Assembly (NCBI GenBank): GCA_963854835.1
Contig: OY978528.1
Span: 35,943,335 to 36,007,334, forward strand
Length of the DNA: 64,000 nucleotides
Source: Megamerina dolium
Lineage: Eukaryota > Arthropoda > Insecta > Diptera > Megamerinidae
Direction of reading: 5' to 3'
The notes beneath the pieces were generated by a model. The model worked only from the letters and a program-made list of their open reading frames with translations, did not search any database and was not told the origin of the DNA. Below are positions 49,053-59,313 of this stretch, piece by piece (within the stretch, counting starts at the first letter, position 1; the number at the start of each line of letters is the position of its first letter). The position numbers and the translations under genes were made by a program.

Positions 49053-50198
49053 AAGGCGTTAGATAGATAGGATTTCGTACTAAATAAACTTTTCAGGCAG
49101 TTTTGTGATTGCTTGACTCAGTATTGTTTGAGCACGCGTGAAAGATTGACACCAGTAAAGAGAATATACGCCATATTTTTCTTCGATAAAGGCGAAAACG
49201 CAAGCCAGACGGCTGAAAATGTGAATAGTGTTTATGGTCTTGATACTGTAAAAGCCAATCACGTGCAATTTTGCTTTCGTCGATTCCGTTCCGGTAATTT
49301 TGATGTCAAAGATGCAAGGCCAATTGCCGAAAATATCAATAAAATAATGGAAATCGTTGAGTCCGACCGTCATATAAGCACTGTTTCTATTGCCCAGGAG
49401 CTAAACATGGCACAAAAGACCGTTTGGAACCATTTAAATAAGGCTGGATACAAAAAGAAGCTCGATGTTTGGATGCCACACGAGTTAACGCAAAAAACCC
49501 TCATGTACCGAATTTCCATCTGTGAATCGCTGCTGAATCGCAACAAAATCGATCCATTTCTGAAGCGGAGGTTACTGGTGATGAAAAGTGGGTCACTTAC
49601 GACAACGTCAAGCGAAAACGGTCATGGTTGAATAGCGGTGAGTCGGCACAAATGGTGGCCAAGCCAGGATTGGCGGTCAGGAAGGTTTTGCTATGTGTTT
49701 GGTGGGATTGGCAGGGAACCATCTACTATGAGCTGCTCCCCTACGGTCAAACTCTTAATTCGCCCCTGTACTGTCAGCAATTGGACCGTCTGAAGGAAGC
49801 AATCGCACAGAAGTGGTCAGCTTTGGCCAATAGGAGAGGAATTATGTTCAATCAGGACAACGCCAGGCCACACACATCGATAGTGACCCGCCAAAAGCTC
49901 CGGGAGTTTGGTTGGGAGGTTCGTATGCATCCATCTTATAGTCCGGACCTGTCACCAAGTGATTAATTCCAGTTACTGTCTATGGCGAATAATTTTGCTG
50001 GTGAAAAACGACTGTCCCAGTTTTTTGCCAATGGGTACGAGGGTTTCTATGAGAGTGGCATTGTGAAATTACCTTCAAAATGATAACAAGTTATCGAACA
50101 AAACAGTGCATATTTGACCTAAATCGGATCATTCTAACTATGCTAAGTAAAACCTTCAATTTAATGCAGAAATAATGGATTTATTTTTAGTAAACCTT
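49053..50198 (+). mobile_element. DD34D mariner, near full length, inactive
   Basis: The left end (AAGGCGTTAGATAGATAGGA, then TTTCGTACTAAATAAAC) is shared with the truncated relative at 63608. The right end (AATAATGGATTT...TAAACCTT) also reappears there. The two ends form an imperfect inverted repeat of about 28 bp by eye. The body encodes one transposase in two frames. I place the borders approximately, because the TA duplication is not clear at the left. Confidence 0.8.
49113..49966 (+). pseudogene. DD34D mariner transposase, frameshifted
   Basis: The N-terminal part (49113-49560) has two helix-turn-helix regions: FFFDKGENASQTAENVNSVY with VQFCFRRFRSGNFDVKDA, and STVSIAQELNMAQKTVWNHL. Near 49560 the frame shifts; the first catalytic Asp (VTGDEKWVTYDNVKRKRSW) is read in another frame. 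The second (FNQDNARPHTS) and third (YSPDLSPSD) follow in the frame at 49628-49966, with 34 residues between them by my count. A stop comes directly after SPSD, where family members continue. It is related to SETMAR-type mariners. It cannot make an active enzyme. Confidence 0.85.
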
Positions 50199-50455
50199 AT
50201 ATTATTTGGGCCATATGGGCACTACGGAATCATCTTAGGAACGGAATTCCGAAAGTTCAAAAAATTAATTTTTTCTAGCATATATGAGCGTACGTTAACA
50301 GCGCAGACAAACGTTCGAAAAAAGGAAAACTTTTGTGCTAAAGATAGGTGTAGCTTTCGTCCGATTTTGTACATTTTTGAACCGATCTAATGACTAGTGA
50401 TTGTAATAGTAAGTATGTACCGACTTTCGGCGTGATCACTTTCTATTTTCATGTA
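50199..50455. other. Short spacer between mariner copies
   Basis: About 250 bp of unassigned sequence between two DNA transposons. No feature is recognised. Confidence 0.4.
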
Positions 50456-51709
50456 AAGGGTTATCCATTTCGCGGTTTCAAAAGTATAGGGCTAGAATTC
50501 GACATCTGTCAAACTGATTTGTTAAAACAATTTCTTTCTTTTTCAGTTCAAAGTCTGACATTTGCGAAAATGGATCGCTTTTCTATCGCACAACGCATTA
50601 AAATTGTAAAAACCTACTACAAAAATGGTGATTCTGCCACAGCGACATATCGTGCTTTAAGAGGAGATTATGGTTTACATAATCGTCCAACTACGCAAGC
50701 AATTGGCAAAATTGTGAAGAAATATGAAGAGACTGGATCGGTTACAGATATTGTAAGGCCTGTGAAAGTGTTGCCGAAGACCCGAATGTGTCAATTCCTC
50801 GTCGTTCTCAGGAATTAGGACTGTCTTACGGCACATTATGGCGTATTTTGCATTTGGATCTACACCTACATCCATATAAAATCCAGCTCACACAACAACT
50901 GAAGCCAGCTGACCATTCACAACGTCGTAGATACGTCGAATGGGTGCTTGAACAACAGACGGTGGACGGCGATTTTTCGAACAAAATTTTCTTCAGCGAC
51001 GAAGCACATTTCTCACTCGGTGGGTATGTTAACAAACAAAATTGTCATATTTGGGGTTCTGAGAATCCTCAAGTAATTGAAGAGAGGCCACTACATCCAC
51101 AAAAAGTCACTGCTTGATGCGCTCTTTGGTCCGGAGGTGTGATTGGACCTTACTTCTTCGAAAACGACGATGGAACGACTGTCACCGTCAATTCGGAGCG
51201 TTATGGTCATATGATAACCGACTTTTTTTTGCCTGCTATTGAAGAATACGACTTAGAGAATATGTGGTTTCAACAAGACGGTGCCACATGCCACACAACT
51301 CGAGCGAATATGGCTTTATTGCAAGAGAAATTTTCTGGCCGCGTAAGTTCTCATCGTGGCGATATCAAGTGGCCACCAAGATCATGCGATTTGACACCGC
51401 TTGAATTTTTTGTGGGGCTACGCGAAATACCGTGTTTGTGCAGATAAACCTTTAACTCTTGAGCACCTAAAAACCAACATTCGTCACGTTACGGCTGAGA
51501 TACCGCCCAATATGTGTCAAAAAGTGGTCGAAAATTACCTCAAAAGAATCGATGCTTGCAACAATTCGCGTGGTGGTCATTTAAATGATGTAGTATTTCA
51601 CACATAATGTCAACGTTCAAACTTTATAATAAAAAAGAAATATCATGATAAATATTTTATATGTGTTTTATTTACATTTACTTTTGAAACCGCAAAATGG
51701 ATAACCCTT
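50456..51709 (+). mobile_element. rosa-type (DD41D) mariner, second copy
   Basis: Complete element with TA at both borders (50454-50455, 51710-51711) and inverted repeats AAGGGTTATCCATTTCGCGG / AAGGGTTATCCATTTTGCGG continuing into GTTTCAAAAGTA. It is close to the minus-strand copy at 33068 over its whole length. It preserves the natural ATG context that the other copy has lost but carries its own deletions. Confidence 0.9.
50570..51607 (+). pseudogene. DD41D mariner transposase, broken
   Basis: It starts at ATG 50570 with MDRFSIAQRIKIVKTYYKNG, the family N-terminus. About 50 bp are missing after IVRPV, compared with the copy at 33173, which shifts the frame near 50763. The domain then continues at 50788 with IPRRSQELGLSYGTLWRIL and FFSDEAHFSLGGY (first Asp with the expected Glu). 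A TGA replaces the Trp codon near 51115, QQDGATCHTT (second Asp) follows, and a further frameshift at about 51411 falls just after TPLEFF, where the third Asp appears changed to Glu. The C-terminal frame ends at 51607. It is clearly inactive. The breaks are independent of those in the other copy. Confidence 0.88.
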
Positions 51710-51757
51710 TACAATCTGTGAAAACATACACACAGAAGCAAAGTTATGTATAAGATA

Positions 51758-54448
51758 TTACTTACTTACTTATGTGGCCATAACAACCGAATATCGATTT
51801 AGGCCGAAAATAACATGCTTCGCCAGCCATCTCTGTTCTTCGCTAGCTGGCGCCAGTTAGAAATTCCAAGCGCCGTCAGGTTCTCCAGTACTTGGTCTTT
51901 CCACCGGAGGTTTGGTCTTCCTCTTTTGCGTCGTCCTCCAGCGGGTTCCGAATATAACACCTTCTTAGCTGGAGCGTGTTCTTCCATTCGCTCGACATGA
52001 CCTAGCCAGCGCAGCCGCTGGATTTTGATGCGCTTTACTATGTCAATATCGGCATACAGCTCGTACAGCTCATGGTTGTACCTTATTCGGTACTCGCCAC
52101 CAACGCAAATAGGTCCAAAGATCTTGCGTAGGACTTTTCTCTCGAAAACTCCAAGTATTCGCTCATCCGAGGTGGAAATTGTCCAGGCTTCAGCGCCATA
52201 TGTTAGGACAGGCATGATGAGAGACTTGTAGAGTGTAGTTTTCGTTCTTCGAGAGAGGGCTCGACTTCTCAATTGCTTACTCAGCCCAAAGTAACACCTG
52301 TTAGCAAGAGTTATCCTACGCATGATCTCCAAGCTGACGTCATTACTGCTTTTAATGCTGGTTCCAAGATAGACAAAGTCCCTTACTACTTCAAAAGCGT
52401 AGTTGTCAACAGTGACGTGCTGTCCAAGACGCCGCGACTCTTTGTTTGTTGACACTAGATACTTCGTCTTGCCCTCGTTCACCGTGAGACCCATCCGACG
52501 CGACTCTCTTTCCAACTCTGAGAATGCTGCACTGACTGCTCGCGTGTTCATGCCGATTATGTCAATATCGTCGGCATACGCTAACAGCATGACACTTTTG
52601 TTGAAGATAGTGCCATTATGTCGTAGATCAGCAGCTCGTATTATTTTCTCCATAATAAGATTGAAGAAGTCGCACGATAACGAATCACCTTGTCTGAAAC
52701 CCCGTTCGGTATTAAACGGTGCGGAGAGGTCCTTCCCAATTTTCACTGCACAACGGGAGTTATGCAGTGTCATTCTACAAAGTCGAATGAGCTTTGCAGG
52801 AATACCGAACTCAGACATTGTTGCGTAGAGGTAATCCCTTACCGGACTGTCGAAAGCGGCTTTATAATCAACAAATAGGTGGTGTGTGTCGATCTGTTTT
52901 TCTTGGGTCTTCTCCAGGATTTGGCGCAGTGTGAAAATCTGGTCGATGGTGGATTTACCAGGTCTGAAGCCACACTGATAAGGTCCAATCAGGTTGCTGA
53001 GCATAGGCTTCAATCTTTCACAGAGTACGCTCGATAGAACCTTGTATGCGATGCTCAGGAGACTTATTCCACGGTAGTTGGCGCAAATTGTGGGGTCTCC
53101 TTTTTTATGTACAGGACAGAGAACACTGAGCCTCCAATCATCAGGCATGCTAGTGCATGCGGGTTAGCAGCTCATCGCCTCCGGTCTTAAACAACTCGGC
53201 AGGCAGGCCATCAGCACCTGCAGCTTTGTTGTTCTTCAGCCTTAAAATGGCCGTTTCAACCTCGTCATAGTCGGGTGGTGGAACATCAACACCATCATCT
53301 GTAATTGGGGTTATCGGGCATTCTCCTCCACTGGCGGAATTGTTCGCAGCATCGCCATTCAGTAACGTGAAGAAGTGTTCCCTCCATAGGCTCAGTACAC
53401 TCTGGACATCCGTAACCAGATTCCCATTTCCATCACGACAAGAAGAGGTTCCGGGATTTAAACCTCCACTCAGGCGCTTGATCTTTTCAAAGAATTTTCG
53501 AGTCTCATTCTTGTCGGTACACATCTCTATCTCCTCACACTCGCGTCTTTCCAACTCCCTCTTCTTGCGCCTGAAAAGACGTCTCTCTGCACTCCTTTTC
53601 TCTCTATACCGCTCCTTAACAGCTCGCGTTACGCCTGCACGCAGGGTTTTTCTGTAGGCGGCGTCTTTCTCTGCGGTAGCGTCGCGACACTCCTGATCAT
53701 ACCACTCATTCCTCAGAGGCCGGTAGTAACCGATTACCTCCTCGGCAGCAGTAGTCATGGAGTGGGATATATGTGTCCACCGTGCGCATGTATCATCAAG
53801 TGGGGGAGTGTTCTGCATAAGCAGATCCGATAGTCGAGTGGAAAATGCATCTGCTGTCTCTGGTGATTGCAGCTTACTGACGTCGAGCTTTCTCTGTGTG
53901 GGACTTCTCTAGTTATTTGCGACACATAAGCGTGTGCGCACCTTAGCTGCAACAAGGTAGTGATCCGAGTCGATGTTGGCACCACGGATCGATTTCACGT
54001 CCATCACACTGGAAGCATGCCTTCCGTCAATCAACACATGATCAATTTGGTTTCTTGTACGATGATCTGGAGACAGCCATGTCGCTTTGTGGATGTCGAG
54101 ATGCTGGAATCTGGTACCACCAATTACCATGTTTCGTGCTGCGGCGAAGTCAATCAGCCTCATTCCGTTATCGGAGGTGTTTTGGTGGAGGCTGAATTTT
54201 CCGACAGTTGGACCAAAGGTACCTTCCTTGCCCACCCTGGCATTAAAGTCGCCAAGCACGATTTTGATATCGTGGCGGGGGCAGCGGTCATAAGCTTCTT
54301 CGAGGCGCTGAAAGAAGCTCTCCTTGGTCACATTGTCCTTCTCATCCGTCGGAGCGTGGGCACATATAAGGCTGATGTTGAAAAATTTTGCCTTGATGCG
54401 GATTGTGGCCAGCCGTTCGTTCACAGGCGTGAACTGCGAGACAAGATA
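51758..54448 (-). mobile_element. RTE retrotransposon, 5'-truncated (copy E)
   Basis: Minus-strand RTE copy of about 2.7 kb, from the (TTAC)n tail at 51758 to a truncation in the endonuclease domain near 54448. It is very similar to copies A and D. A possible target duplication AAGATAT (51752-51758, 54443-54449) overlaps element sequence and is not decisive. It keeps the RT motif D stretch that copy D lacks, but its frame is broken elsewhere. It abuts mariner sequences on both sides. Confidence 0.93.
51799..54424 (-). pseudogene. RTE endonuclease-reverse transcriptase ORF, two breaks
   Basis: In protein order: endonuclease (about 53909-54424) with LGDFNARVG and SDHYLVAAK; a stop where AAG became TAG at about 53909; basic linker and start of RT (53150-53818) up to GGDELLTRMH; a net 29-bp deletion at about 53149 that shifts the frame; then RT (51799-53148) with YRGISL, FVDYKAAFD, RGFRQGDSLS, LAYADDIDII, GLTVNEGKTKYLV and the C-terminal GRPNLRWKDQ...WRSMLFSA end. 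The 29-bp deletion lies between short GCT repeats. The enzyme would be an endonuclease/RT for target-primed integration, but this copy cannot make it. Confidence 0.9.
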
Positions 54449-54786
54449 TAGGCGTGGTTTTTATCTGATTCAGCCGATTTTCGAATATATTTATTAATTA
54501 GTAAATATACTCGAGTTTCATCTTGATTTGATTTGTTTCTTGTGCACAAAGTGTGAAGTCACACATTTTGCCACATAGTTTTGTATGAAATATAGCAGTA
54601 GTTTTAATCCGATAACGACAATTTTCGAATATATCTATTCCGTGATGAGATTAACTTTATATACCAAGTATTATTTTGATAACTTCATATCCAACGTAGT
54701 TTTGAGTGTGAAGTGGTCGTGGTTTTCATCCGATTACATCACTATTTTGTTATTAGATAAACTTTATATTCTACAAATTTTAACAT
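54449..54786. repeat. Degenerate internally repeated sequence beside mariner
   Basis: Two related blocks, GCGTGGTTTTTATCTGATTC near 54453 and CGTGGTTTTCATCCGATTAC near 54718, together with two GATTTTCGAATATAT-like stretches (about 54476 and 54624), show a decayed repeat. It could be the 5' part of the following mariner or an older repeat into which the RTE inserted. Confidence 0.4.
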
Positions 54787-55797
54787 GGAGCAAAGAGCGG
54801 AATGATGCAGCAAGCGTATGGCGATGCTTGTTTATCAAGATCAAATGTTTTTATATGGCATAAACGGTTTGTGGATGCCAGAGAGTCGTTGGAAGATGAA
54901 ATAAAAGAAGGAAGGCCAATTTCAGTGCGGACGCCGGAAGCGATCCAGAAAGTTCGTGATTTTATTACAGAAGACCGCAATGCTTTAGTGAAAATGATAG
55001 AAGAGGCCTTAAACATCAACAGAGAAACTATCCGACTCAGTCTTCAAGAGAATTTTGGGCAAAAAAAAAGGTCTGTGCGAGATTTGTTCCATACACATTG
55101 ACCGAGGACCAAAAATTAATGAGAGTCAGTCATTCTAGAGACATGGTTGCAGCTGCAGAAAATGATCTAAACTTCCTGAAAACAATTGTTACGGGTGATG
55201 AAACATGGTGTTTCCAATACGATCCAGAAACCAAGCATCAAAGTGCGGAATGGAAATCAAAAAACTCACCACAAGCCAAAAAAAACACGAAAAGTTTCAT
55301 CAAAAATCAAAACAATGCTCATCACATTCATCGATAGCAAAGGAATTATCCACAAAAAATTTGTTCCAACGGGTCAAACAGTTACTTCCGCATGTTATCG
55401 CGAAGTTTTGAAGCGTTTGATGTCCAGAATCCGTCGTATTCGACCAGAATACCGCGATCCAAAAACTTGGTCTCTGTTGCACGATAATGCAACGAGTCAC
55501 ACAGCACTCGTGTGTGCTGTGGTGTGTGTGGTCTGTGTGTTGAATCACCCGCCGTATTCACCTGATTTGGCACCGTGCCAAATCAGGTGAATCTTTTTGT
55601 TCCTAAAACTGAAATTGAAGTTGAAGGGATGCTTTTTTGATGAAATTCAGACCATACAACGGGATTTGACGAGGGCACTGGAGGCAATTCCGAAAAATGA
55701 GCTGGAACACGCGTTTGAATCATTATTAAATCGATGTAACAAGTGTATTGAATCAGGAGGAGAATATTTCGAAAAATTAGCAGATATCGTGTTTTAA
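54787..55797 (+). pseudogene. Mariner transposase with palindrome at third catalytic Asp
   Basis: After a MEQRA-like start the first HTH is largely deleted. The frame resumes with QQAYGDACLSRSNVFIWHKR FVDARESLED, then RDFITEDRNALVKMIEEALN, and after a frameshift at about 55095 LTEDQKLMRVSHSRDM and VTGDETWCFQYDPETK (first Asp). Another shift leads to FIDSKGIIHKKFVPTGQTV, LLHDNATSHTALV (second Asp) and VLNHPPYSPDLAPC. The third Asp expected right after APC is lost where a palindrome (55556-55592) begins to turn back. Between the second Asp and VLNHPP the usual residues are replaced by a GT-rich CAVVCVVC stretch. The C-terminus (ELEHAFESLLNRCNKCIESG) is intact in a further frame. Confidence 0.85.
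55556..55592. repeat. Perfect 18-bp-arm palindrome inside transposase
   Basis: ATTCACCTGATTTGGCAC, one base, then its exact reverse complement. The left arm is normal family coding sequence (SPDLAP). The right arm replaces the residues that should follow. Confidence 0.92.
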
Positions 55798-55850
55798 TTG
55801 TGTTTTCTAGAGGCAGTCTTACTACATAATTGTCGCACCTTGTATAGTAT

Positions 55851-58247
55851 ACGTTTCTATGTTTGTCAGTTCTCCTTATGGGCATTAAAAATGGAGAGAC
55901 GAACTCAATTCCAAAAGTCAAAGGCATACTTTAAGAACTTAGGTTAGAAATATTACGAAGGTGTTAGTGAGCAGACAGGTTCACTGATTCATCTCTGGAG
56001 ATAATGCTCCACCCACACTCTTTCTAAAAAAAAGTCTATTGTTTCACCAGCAGTATGTTGTCATCTTGTTGTCATTTAGATCAAAATTTGTTGAGTACTG
56101 CTATATACCACCCGATTAACAAACCGCACCAAACAGGAGTTTACAACTAGGGGAGTTTTACAACTGGGCGAATAGGCAGCGGCAAAGTTGTTGTCATTAG
56201 TGGCGAATCGTATCAACAGCAATATTATTCTCAATATTCATATTTTGAATTCTGGCAAGTGACGTTCTCAAAAAAAAAAAAAAAAAATCATAAAATAAAA
56301 TAAAATATATGAGAAGCAAACTAGTATTTAGTGTTCTTATTTAAGACAATTTTTTTTTGTAATAGTTACGCTTATTTCAGCGTAACTACTAAAGTGAATG
56401 TCCACAACCTGTATGCCAATCGCAATAATAAGAATGTTGTCTATGAAACCGTATCTAATTTGGAGCATAAAGAACTTGTATTGAAACATGCTTCAATGTA
56501 GTACGAATGTTCTGCTTATACATATGAAGTCGAATTTCGATGATTTTGAACCTTTTTGTTCATTCCTTATTTAATTATATGTCTATTTGAAGTCCTTTTT
56601 ACACACACACGCGCACAGTCCTCAATGGACCAGTGCACACACACACACATTTATACACTAACATATTGTTAAAATTGTGTAATTTTGCTTTCGTTCAAAT
56701 TTCTGTTTATTTAAACTTCAATTTGATGTTACAATCTTAAGCTTGTGGTTTACAACTGTTGTTTAGCTTAGACTTAATTAAAACGTTATTATTTTTTTTG
56801 AGGGTTCCTTACTTTGTAATTAAACATTGGTCTTGTTGGTGAGGGGCAAAAAAAAGCTAATAGACCTTTTTTTGTGTTTTTTTTTTAGTTGGAAGGCTAA
56901 CTGACTGATCGAATTTAATCAGAGAAAAAAAAATATATATATTTTGCTTTGTAAATAATAACTACGTGATTTTTGGTTTATTGAAAATGTCTTTTGCTAC
57001 GTACCGACTGATAGTACGTAAATAAGAAAGAAAAGCGTATTTATATTCATACGAGTATGTATGTAAGTGTATGAATAAATGTCACCCTTGAATATTGCAT
57101 AAAAAATCGAGAGTGATAGATATCTTTTGATTTGATCAATCTACCATTTGTGTAAATGCAATACGTGGCTGCCATATTATATTAAATGTTCTACTACCAA
57201 TCGCTTCTACTTGATTCTGTATATAATTTATTACATTCGTTATCATATGGAGCAAGAATAGGAGGAGGAAGAAGAGAAAACAAGAAAATGTCAATGTGTA
57301 CGTATACGTAGTTTTGTGGTTAACCCAGTATCATTGGGTGGCAATTTCATATAACACTTGTGTATGTACACACCTACAAGCAAAATATTTGTAATATTGA
57401 TGTATGAGCATCCATAAAGTGAAGCTTAGAAAATGAGAATAATACGAATTTTATGCCATAGTATACTGCTTCCGCATCTTCTTTTTCATTGTTTTCGTAT
57501 TTGTTCTTAATTTTTTTTTTTTTTGCAAGAGTCTGTTCGTTCTGTTTTACCATTTATTCAAGCAACGATGACGAGAATGCGTAATAAACTTCTTTTTTTC
57601 TTCGTTGTTATTGTTTTTTTTTTTTTTTTGGTTTACTACAATTTTATTATAGCTAAAAAACAGGAACCATTATTACTAATACTACTATTACTACTATCTT
57701 AAGTATCACTACCAAACATCTATCTGCCAATACTTAAATATGTACATGTACTCGTATAGTATTATATTAAGTATCATCATCCGGTGATGAGAATGAAGCT
57801 TTATCGCATCCATACAAGTTGAAAGCACTCTTTTACGCTGATTGCGTGAATAAATAAATTCTTATCATACCCGTTTTAATATTTATCATTCGTTCATTGA
57901 TAATATTGTAAATCGTTTGTAATATTTTCTCATCTATTTCTGCATCTTCAACTTCAGCATTTGCTTTGTCGTTGTTGGTCGGTGGATAGTCGGTTTGTAT
58001 TGCTTGTGTGGTTTATCAAATTACAAGGTCCGTTATTACTATATATGTAAACCTCTGCTGAGATGTTATGTGCACTTGAGCGAATAACGAAAAAAATGTA
58101 ACCTGGACATTATTATATGCATATAATCCGAAAGCTAAAATTGCATTTTATATTGTAAAGAAGTCAATTATTTTATTTTCTCTTTTCTTGATTTTATTTT
58201 GCTACCCGTACACTATACTAATATTTATAATTATTTTTGTTTTTTAG
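55851..58247. other. AT-rich intronic sequence, no gene recognised
   Basis: AT-rich DNA with an A run (about 56269-56287), (CA)n runs (about 56600-56612 and 56637-56651) and T runs (57509-57524, 57616-57629). It ends with the T-rich tract before the microexon (about 58225-58247). No other feature is supported. Confidence 0.5.
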
Positions 58248-58295
58248 GCAAGCTTGAGATGTCATCAAGTTCCACCATACACACAATGAAAACAG
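58248..58295 (+). CDS. Putative 48-nt coding microexon (host gene)
   Basis: A 48-nt segment preceded by a strong T-rich tract ending TTTTTTAG and followed by the donor GTAATT. With phase-1 boundaries it encodes a split Gly, then KLEMSSSSTIHTMKT, then the first base of the next codon. The length is a multiple of three and the phase equals that of the exon at 36636-36830; the two join without a stop to give ...CRYGG-KLEMSSS.... This makes them candidates for neighbouring or mutually optional exons of one + strand gene with an intron of about 21.4 kb. A 48-nt exon cannot be proven by eye, and AT-rich DNA yields many chance splice-like signals, so confidence is moderate. Confidence 0.5.
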
Positions 58296-58350
58296 GTAAT
58301 TTATATTAAATAACTATTACTATATTTGCATTGAAATATTGATCAAGTAA
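58296..58350. other. Intron start between microexon and MITE
   Basis: About 55 bp of intron between the GTAATT donor and the inverted-repeat element that follows. Confidence 0.4.
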
Positions 58351-58850
58351 CACTACTCGAAAATTTTCCCCTCTTTTGCGAGTACCTCAAATAAAGTAGG
58401 TTTTTAATATTAATCTTGAGTAGCTGAAAAAGAAACTTTCTTCAATTAATTTCTTCAAAGAAGCGTTGTCGAGATATTCTTGATTTTTGTCACTTTTTTT
58501 AGTTAATGACAAAAATTTCGAAAACTATTTGTCTATATAATATGGTTTGCACACAATTCGAAAGCCGTCTTTCCGACAATGTGCCGCCTGTGTCGATTGT
58601 ATTAAATTTGACTAAGTTACATGGGATGAAATTCGAAAAGAAGAAGAAGAAGAAGAAGCCCAAGAAAATATAATGACATCGTGGTATATGGAAAAAATGT
58701 TTTCGAGATTTTTGCCAATATCTGAAAAAAAAAAAATGCGAAACACGTTTTTCGCGAATATTTTTAATGCGCTTCTTTCCTTGTTCAGTGGGCCAAACTT
58801 AGTCTAGAAAACAATCTTTGTTTTAGGTAAATTTTTTCTGTCGAGTAGTG
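58351..58850. mobile_element. CACTA-like short inverted-repeat element
   Basis: It starts CACTACTCGA and ends TCGAGTAGTG, an exact 10-bp inverted repeat, with TAA directly outside both ends (58348-58350, 58851-58853), a possible 3-bp target duplication. Ends beginning CACTA with a 3-bp duplication fit the CACTA/EnSpm superfamily. A PIF/Harbinger-type origin is an alternative, given the TAA. The 500-bp interior includes an (AAG)n tract (58636-58658) and no recognised transposase. It lies about 55 bp downstream of the putative microexon donor. Confidence 0.55.
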
Positions 58851-58943
58851 TAATATATAAATATATATTTAGTAGTAATTATTAGCACAATAAAATCTTA
58901 AAATTTTTGCTGCTCTTATTTCCGAGTTCTATAGGAAGTTATT

Positions 58944-59299
58944 GGGTGGATGCCTCAGTGGCTAGTGTGTTGGCCTTCTGATCTGTAAGTCGTGGTTGAA
59001 TCCCCGGCTCATGCATAACAAATTTAATATCGAAAAGATTTTTCTTTCGAATGGTACCACCTGTCGGCAAGCAATTGGCAATTCTTCCGACAGTAACAAC
59101 TTGCCATGAAAAAGCTTCTAAAAGAACTCTGTGACAAAGCTCAGAAAAAGTGATGTCGCAAGGGTTCTGCCGTTCGGAACCGGCTAAAATAAGTAGGTCC
59201 CTTTTAATACTGTCCAAAATTTAACACGCACAACAGTAATTAAAGAGAAGCTCGGCCAAAGCCTTTCGGGGCTTCAAGTGCCACACATTTATTTTTTTT
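58944..59299 (+). mobile_element. tRNA-derived SINE, copy 3
   Basis: Plus-strand SINE of 356 bp with an exact 14-bp target duplication TATAGGAAGTTATT (58930-58943 and 59300-59313). The head has a weakened A box (TGCCTCAGTGGCTAGTG) and B box (GGTTGAATCC). The body and 3' GGGGCTTCAAGTGCCACACA-type tail match the other two copies, followed by ATTTATTTTTTTT. More divergence in the promoter boxes suggests it is no longer a good Pol III template. Confidence 0.92.
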
Positions 59300-59313
59300 T
59301 ATAGGAAGTTATT

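Larger units (their letters stand above)
54787..55850 (+). mobile_element. Third mariner lineage, inactive
   Basis: A mariner body of about 1.06 kb encoding a transposase from ATGGAGCAAAGAGC (54787) to the TAA at about 55797. The inverted repeats were not identified, so the borders are approximate. Its protein differs from the mariners at 49053 and 38480. It contains a GT-rich replacement and a 37-bp palindrome in the catalytic region. Confidence 0.75.

Noticed and set aside
52403..52828. Open frames on the + strand through the RTE copies
   Set aside because: They are antisense shadows of the RT frame and recur identically in every RTE copy.
51752..54449. AAGATAT as target duplication of RTE copy E
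   Set aside because: Part of the match is element sequence shared with copy A, so at most a few bases are informative.
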